From Candidatus Omnitrophota bacterium (GTDB taxonomy: Bacteria > Omnitrophota > Koll11 > JAHIPI01), in NCBI GenBank assembly GCA_028718265.1, contig JAQUMG010000020.1:1-14463 (forward strand): DNA of 14,463 nucleotides. Reading direction: 5' to 3'. The position numbers and the translations under genes were made by a program. The notes under the pieces were generated by a model. It ran no database searches. It was given only the letters and a program-made list of their open reading frames with translations, and was not told where the DNA came from. Each line of letters starts with the position of its first letter. Within the stretch, counting starts at the first letter, position 1. This document shows positions 13,490-14,463 of this stretch, piece by piece.

Positions 13490-14463
13490 ACAGAAAAACT
13501 TTTATTATTTTACTGGTAATAGTTTTTTTTGCGGGTGCCGTATTTACAATAGCAGGTTCCCTGTTTGTCCGTAATAGCTATAAGTATGCAAAGAACGCGT
13601 TTCACAAGCTGAGCGAGAAATGGAATAGAGATCTTCAGACAGAAAATAACGCGCCAAGGAAGTTGCTGCCGCTGATTATTGCTGATTTTGACGATAATAA
13701 CGAGATTACGAGATGGACATTCGTGAATTCAAAAGCAGAACAGTCGGCCGAACATGCGGTATCCGGCAATAAATCGTTTAAAGTGAATTTCCACCCTTCC
13801 AAAGAGGCTTCCGCAGTAAAAATTGAAGAATATTTTAAAAAAGATAAAACAGTAACAGACTGGTCAAACTACGAAACTTTGCATTTCAATATATTTAATC
13901 CAGATAATGGTTCGAGTAGGCTTATTCTGCAGGTAAAAGACAATAAAGGTAAGAAGACTAAGATTGATCTGAGCCTGAGGCCCCAGGCTGACAATAAATT
14001 TGATGTTGAACTTTCTAGGATCGGGGCTGAAATAAATCTAGCGAACATTAGCCAATTGAATTTTTTTACTTGGGATAACAAGCAAGAGAGAACTTATTAT
14101 TTTGATAACATAATGCTTTTGCCTGAGGGGAATCCAAAAGAGCCCAAAAAAAGCATATTTGACACTGCATTCCTACCGGCGCAAAACGAAAAAGTGTATG
14201 CGACAGGAGACTATTTTGAGTTTCCGAAAGCGACTTGGCTTAAGGAAAACTCAGAAGGGAATACAAACTTTATTGAGATTCCGTTAATATTAAAAAGCTC
14301 GGAGTCACTTGTCAGCTGCGAAATTCCTTTTTCAGGGGGGGTGCCTTTTCCACGCGGCGAACTATTATCTTTGGATAATTTAGTCTTGGTTGACTCTGCA
14401 GGTAAATTTGTGCCTTTTCAATCAAAGGTGCTTTCGCGTTGGCCAGACAAAAGCATAAAATGG
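13486..14463 (+). CDS. Membrane-anchored protein with CBM-like domain and RIFT-barrel start (PcRGLX/YetA-like), 3' end cut
   Basis: The first 326 codons of a gene that runs off the window; the frame is open throughout. The ATG at 13486 overlaps the preceding TGA (ATGA). Residues 5-28 form one hydrophobic segment after MNRK, best read as an uncleaved signal anchor, so the bulk would be outside the cytoplasm. Residues about 63-212 look like a beta-sandwich carbohydrate-binding-type domain: IIADFDDNNEITRW, HAVSGNKSFKVNF, NYETLHFNIFNP, and RTYYFDNIMLLP at its end. From about 262 a second beta domain begins, with GGVPFPRGEL (284-293) and VPFQSKVLSRWPDKSIKW (309-326). That pattern is what I recognise from the N-terminal RIFT barrel of exo-rhamnogalacturonan-lyase-like (PcRGLX/YetA) proteins. 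A catalytic domain, if any, lies beyond the window, so lyase activity is inferred, not seen. Confidence 0.8.
   Translation, partial: MNRKTFIILLVIVFFAGAVFTIAGSLFVRNSYKYAKNAFHKLSEKWNRDLQTENNAPRKLLPLIIADFDDNNEITRWTFVNSKAEQSAEHAVSGNKSFKVNFHPSKEASAVKIEEYFKKDKTVTDWSNYETLHFNIFNPDNGSSRLILQVKDNKGKKTKIDLSLRPQADNKFDVELSRIGAEINLANISQLNFFTWDNKQERTYYFDNIMLLPEGNPKEPKKSIFDTAFLPAQNEKVYATGDYFEFPKATWLKENSEGNTNFIEIPLILKSSESLVSCEIPFSGGVPFPRGELLSLDNLVLVDSAGKFVPFQSKVLSRWPDKSIKW
14335..14341 (+). repeat. G7 homopolymer inside the RIFT-barrel gene
   Basis: A run of seven G, the longest I see in the window, in otherwise AT-leaning DNA. It encodes the Gly-Gly-Val of the conserved GGVPFP motif. A slippage event here would truncate the protein; no evidence of switching is available. 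Confidence 0.85.

Overview
The window is one uninterrupted plus-strand operon for making a surface or secreted polysaccharide. Twelve genes are supported, two of them cut by the window edges. Largest gap between neighbours is 16 bases. Five junctions are 4-base GTGA/ATGA overlaps and two are 8-base overlaps, so polycistronic transcription with translational coupling is very likely. I see no promoter, terminator, tRNA, rRNA, CRISPR array or insertion sequence, and no plausible minus-strand gene.

Layout: (1) 2-1608, sugar-nucleotide supply: the tail of an NAD-dependent sugar epimerase/dehydratase and a UDP-glucose 6-dehydrogenase making UDP-glucuronate. (2) 1625-4011, a Wzx-type flippase and an ExoV-like pyruvyltransferase. 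(3) 4016-7960, three consecutive genes that open with family GT2 glycosyltransferase domains; the third is fused to a GT4 domain. The first two share a perfect 140-bp direct repeat at their 5' ends. (4) 7957-9180, an O-antigen ligase/polymerase-like membrane protein, the likely Wzy. (5) 9177-10031, a class I SAM-dependent methyltransferase. (6) 10048-13489, a tandem GT4-GT4 fusion and a single GT4. (7) 13486 to the end, the first 326 codons of a membrane-anchored protein with a carbohydrate-binding-like domain and the start of what looks like a PcRGLX/YetA-type RIFT barrel, a fold found in exo-rhamnogalacturonan-lyase-like proteins.

Model (inference): UDP-glucuronate and other activated sugars are assembled on a lipid carrier by six glycosyltransferase domains spread over five polypeptides (GT2, GT2, GT2+GT4, GT4+GT4, GT4, which is seven domains counting every catalytic unit). 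The repeat unit is decorated with pyruvate ketal and possibly methyl groups, flipped by the Wzx-like protein and polymerised by the Wzy-like protein. Uronate and pyruvyl groups would make it acidic. No initiating phosphoglycosyltransferase, Wza/Wzc export pair or Wzz is in view; they may lie outside the window.

Organism: a bacterium of moderate-to-low GC with strong local swings in composition. The gene set suits a diderm (Gram-negative-type) bacterium; the many GT fusions and the RIFT-barrel protein would suit an environmental PVC/Omnitrophota-like lineage, but that is a guess that the sequence alone does not settle.
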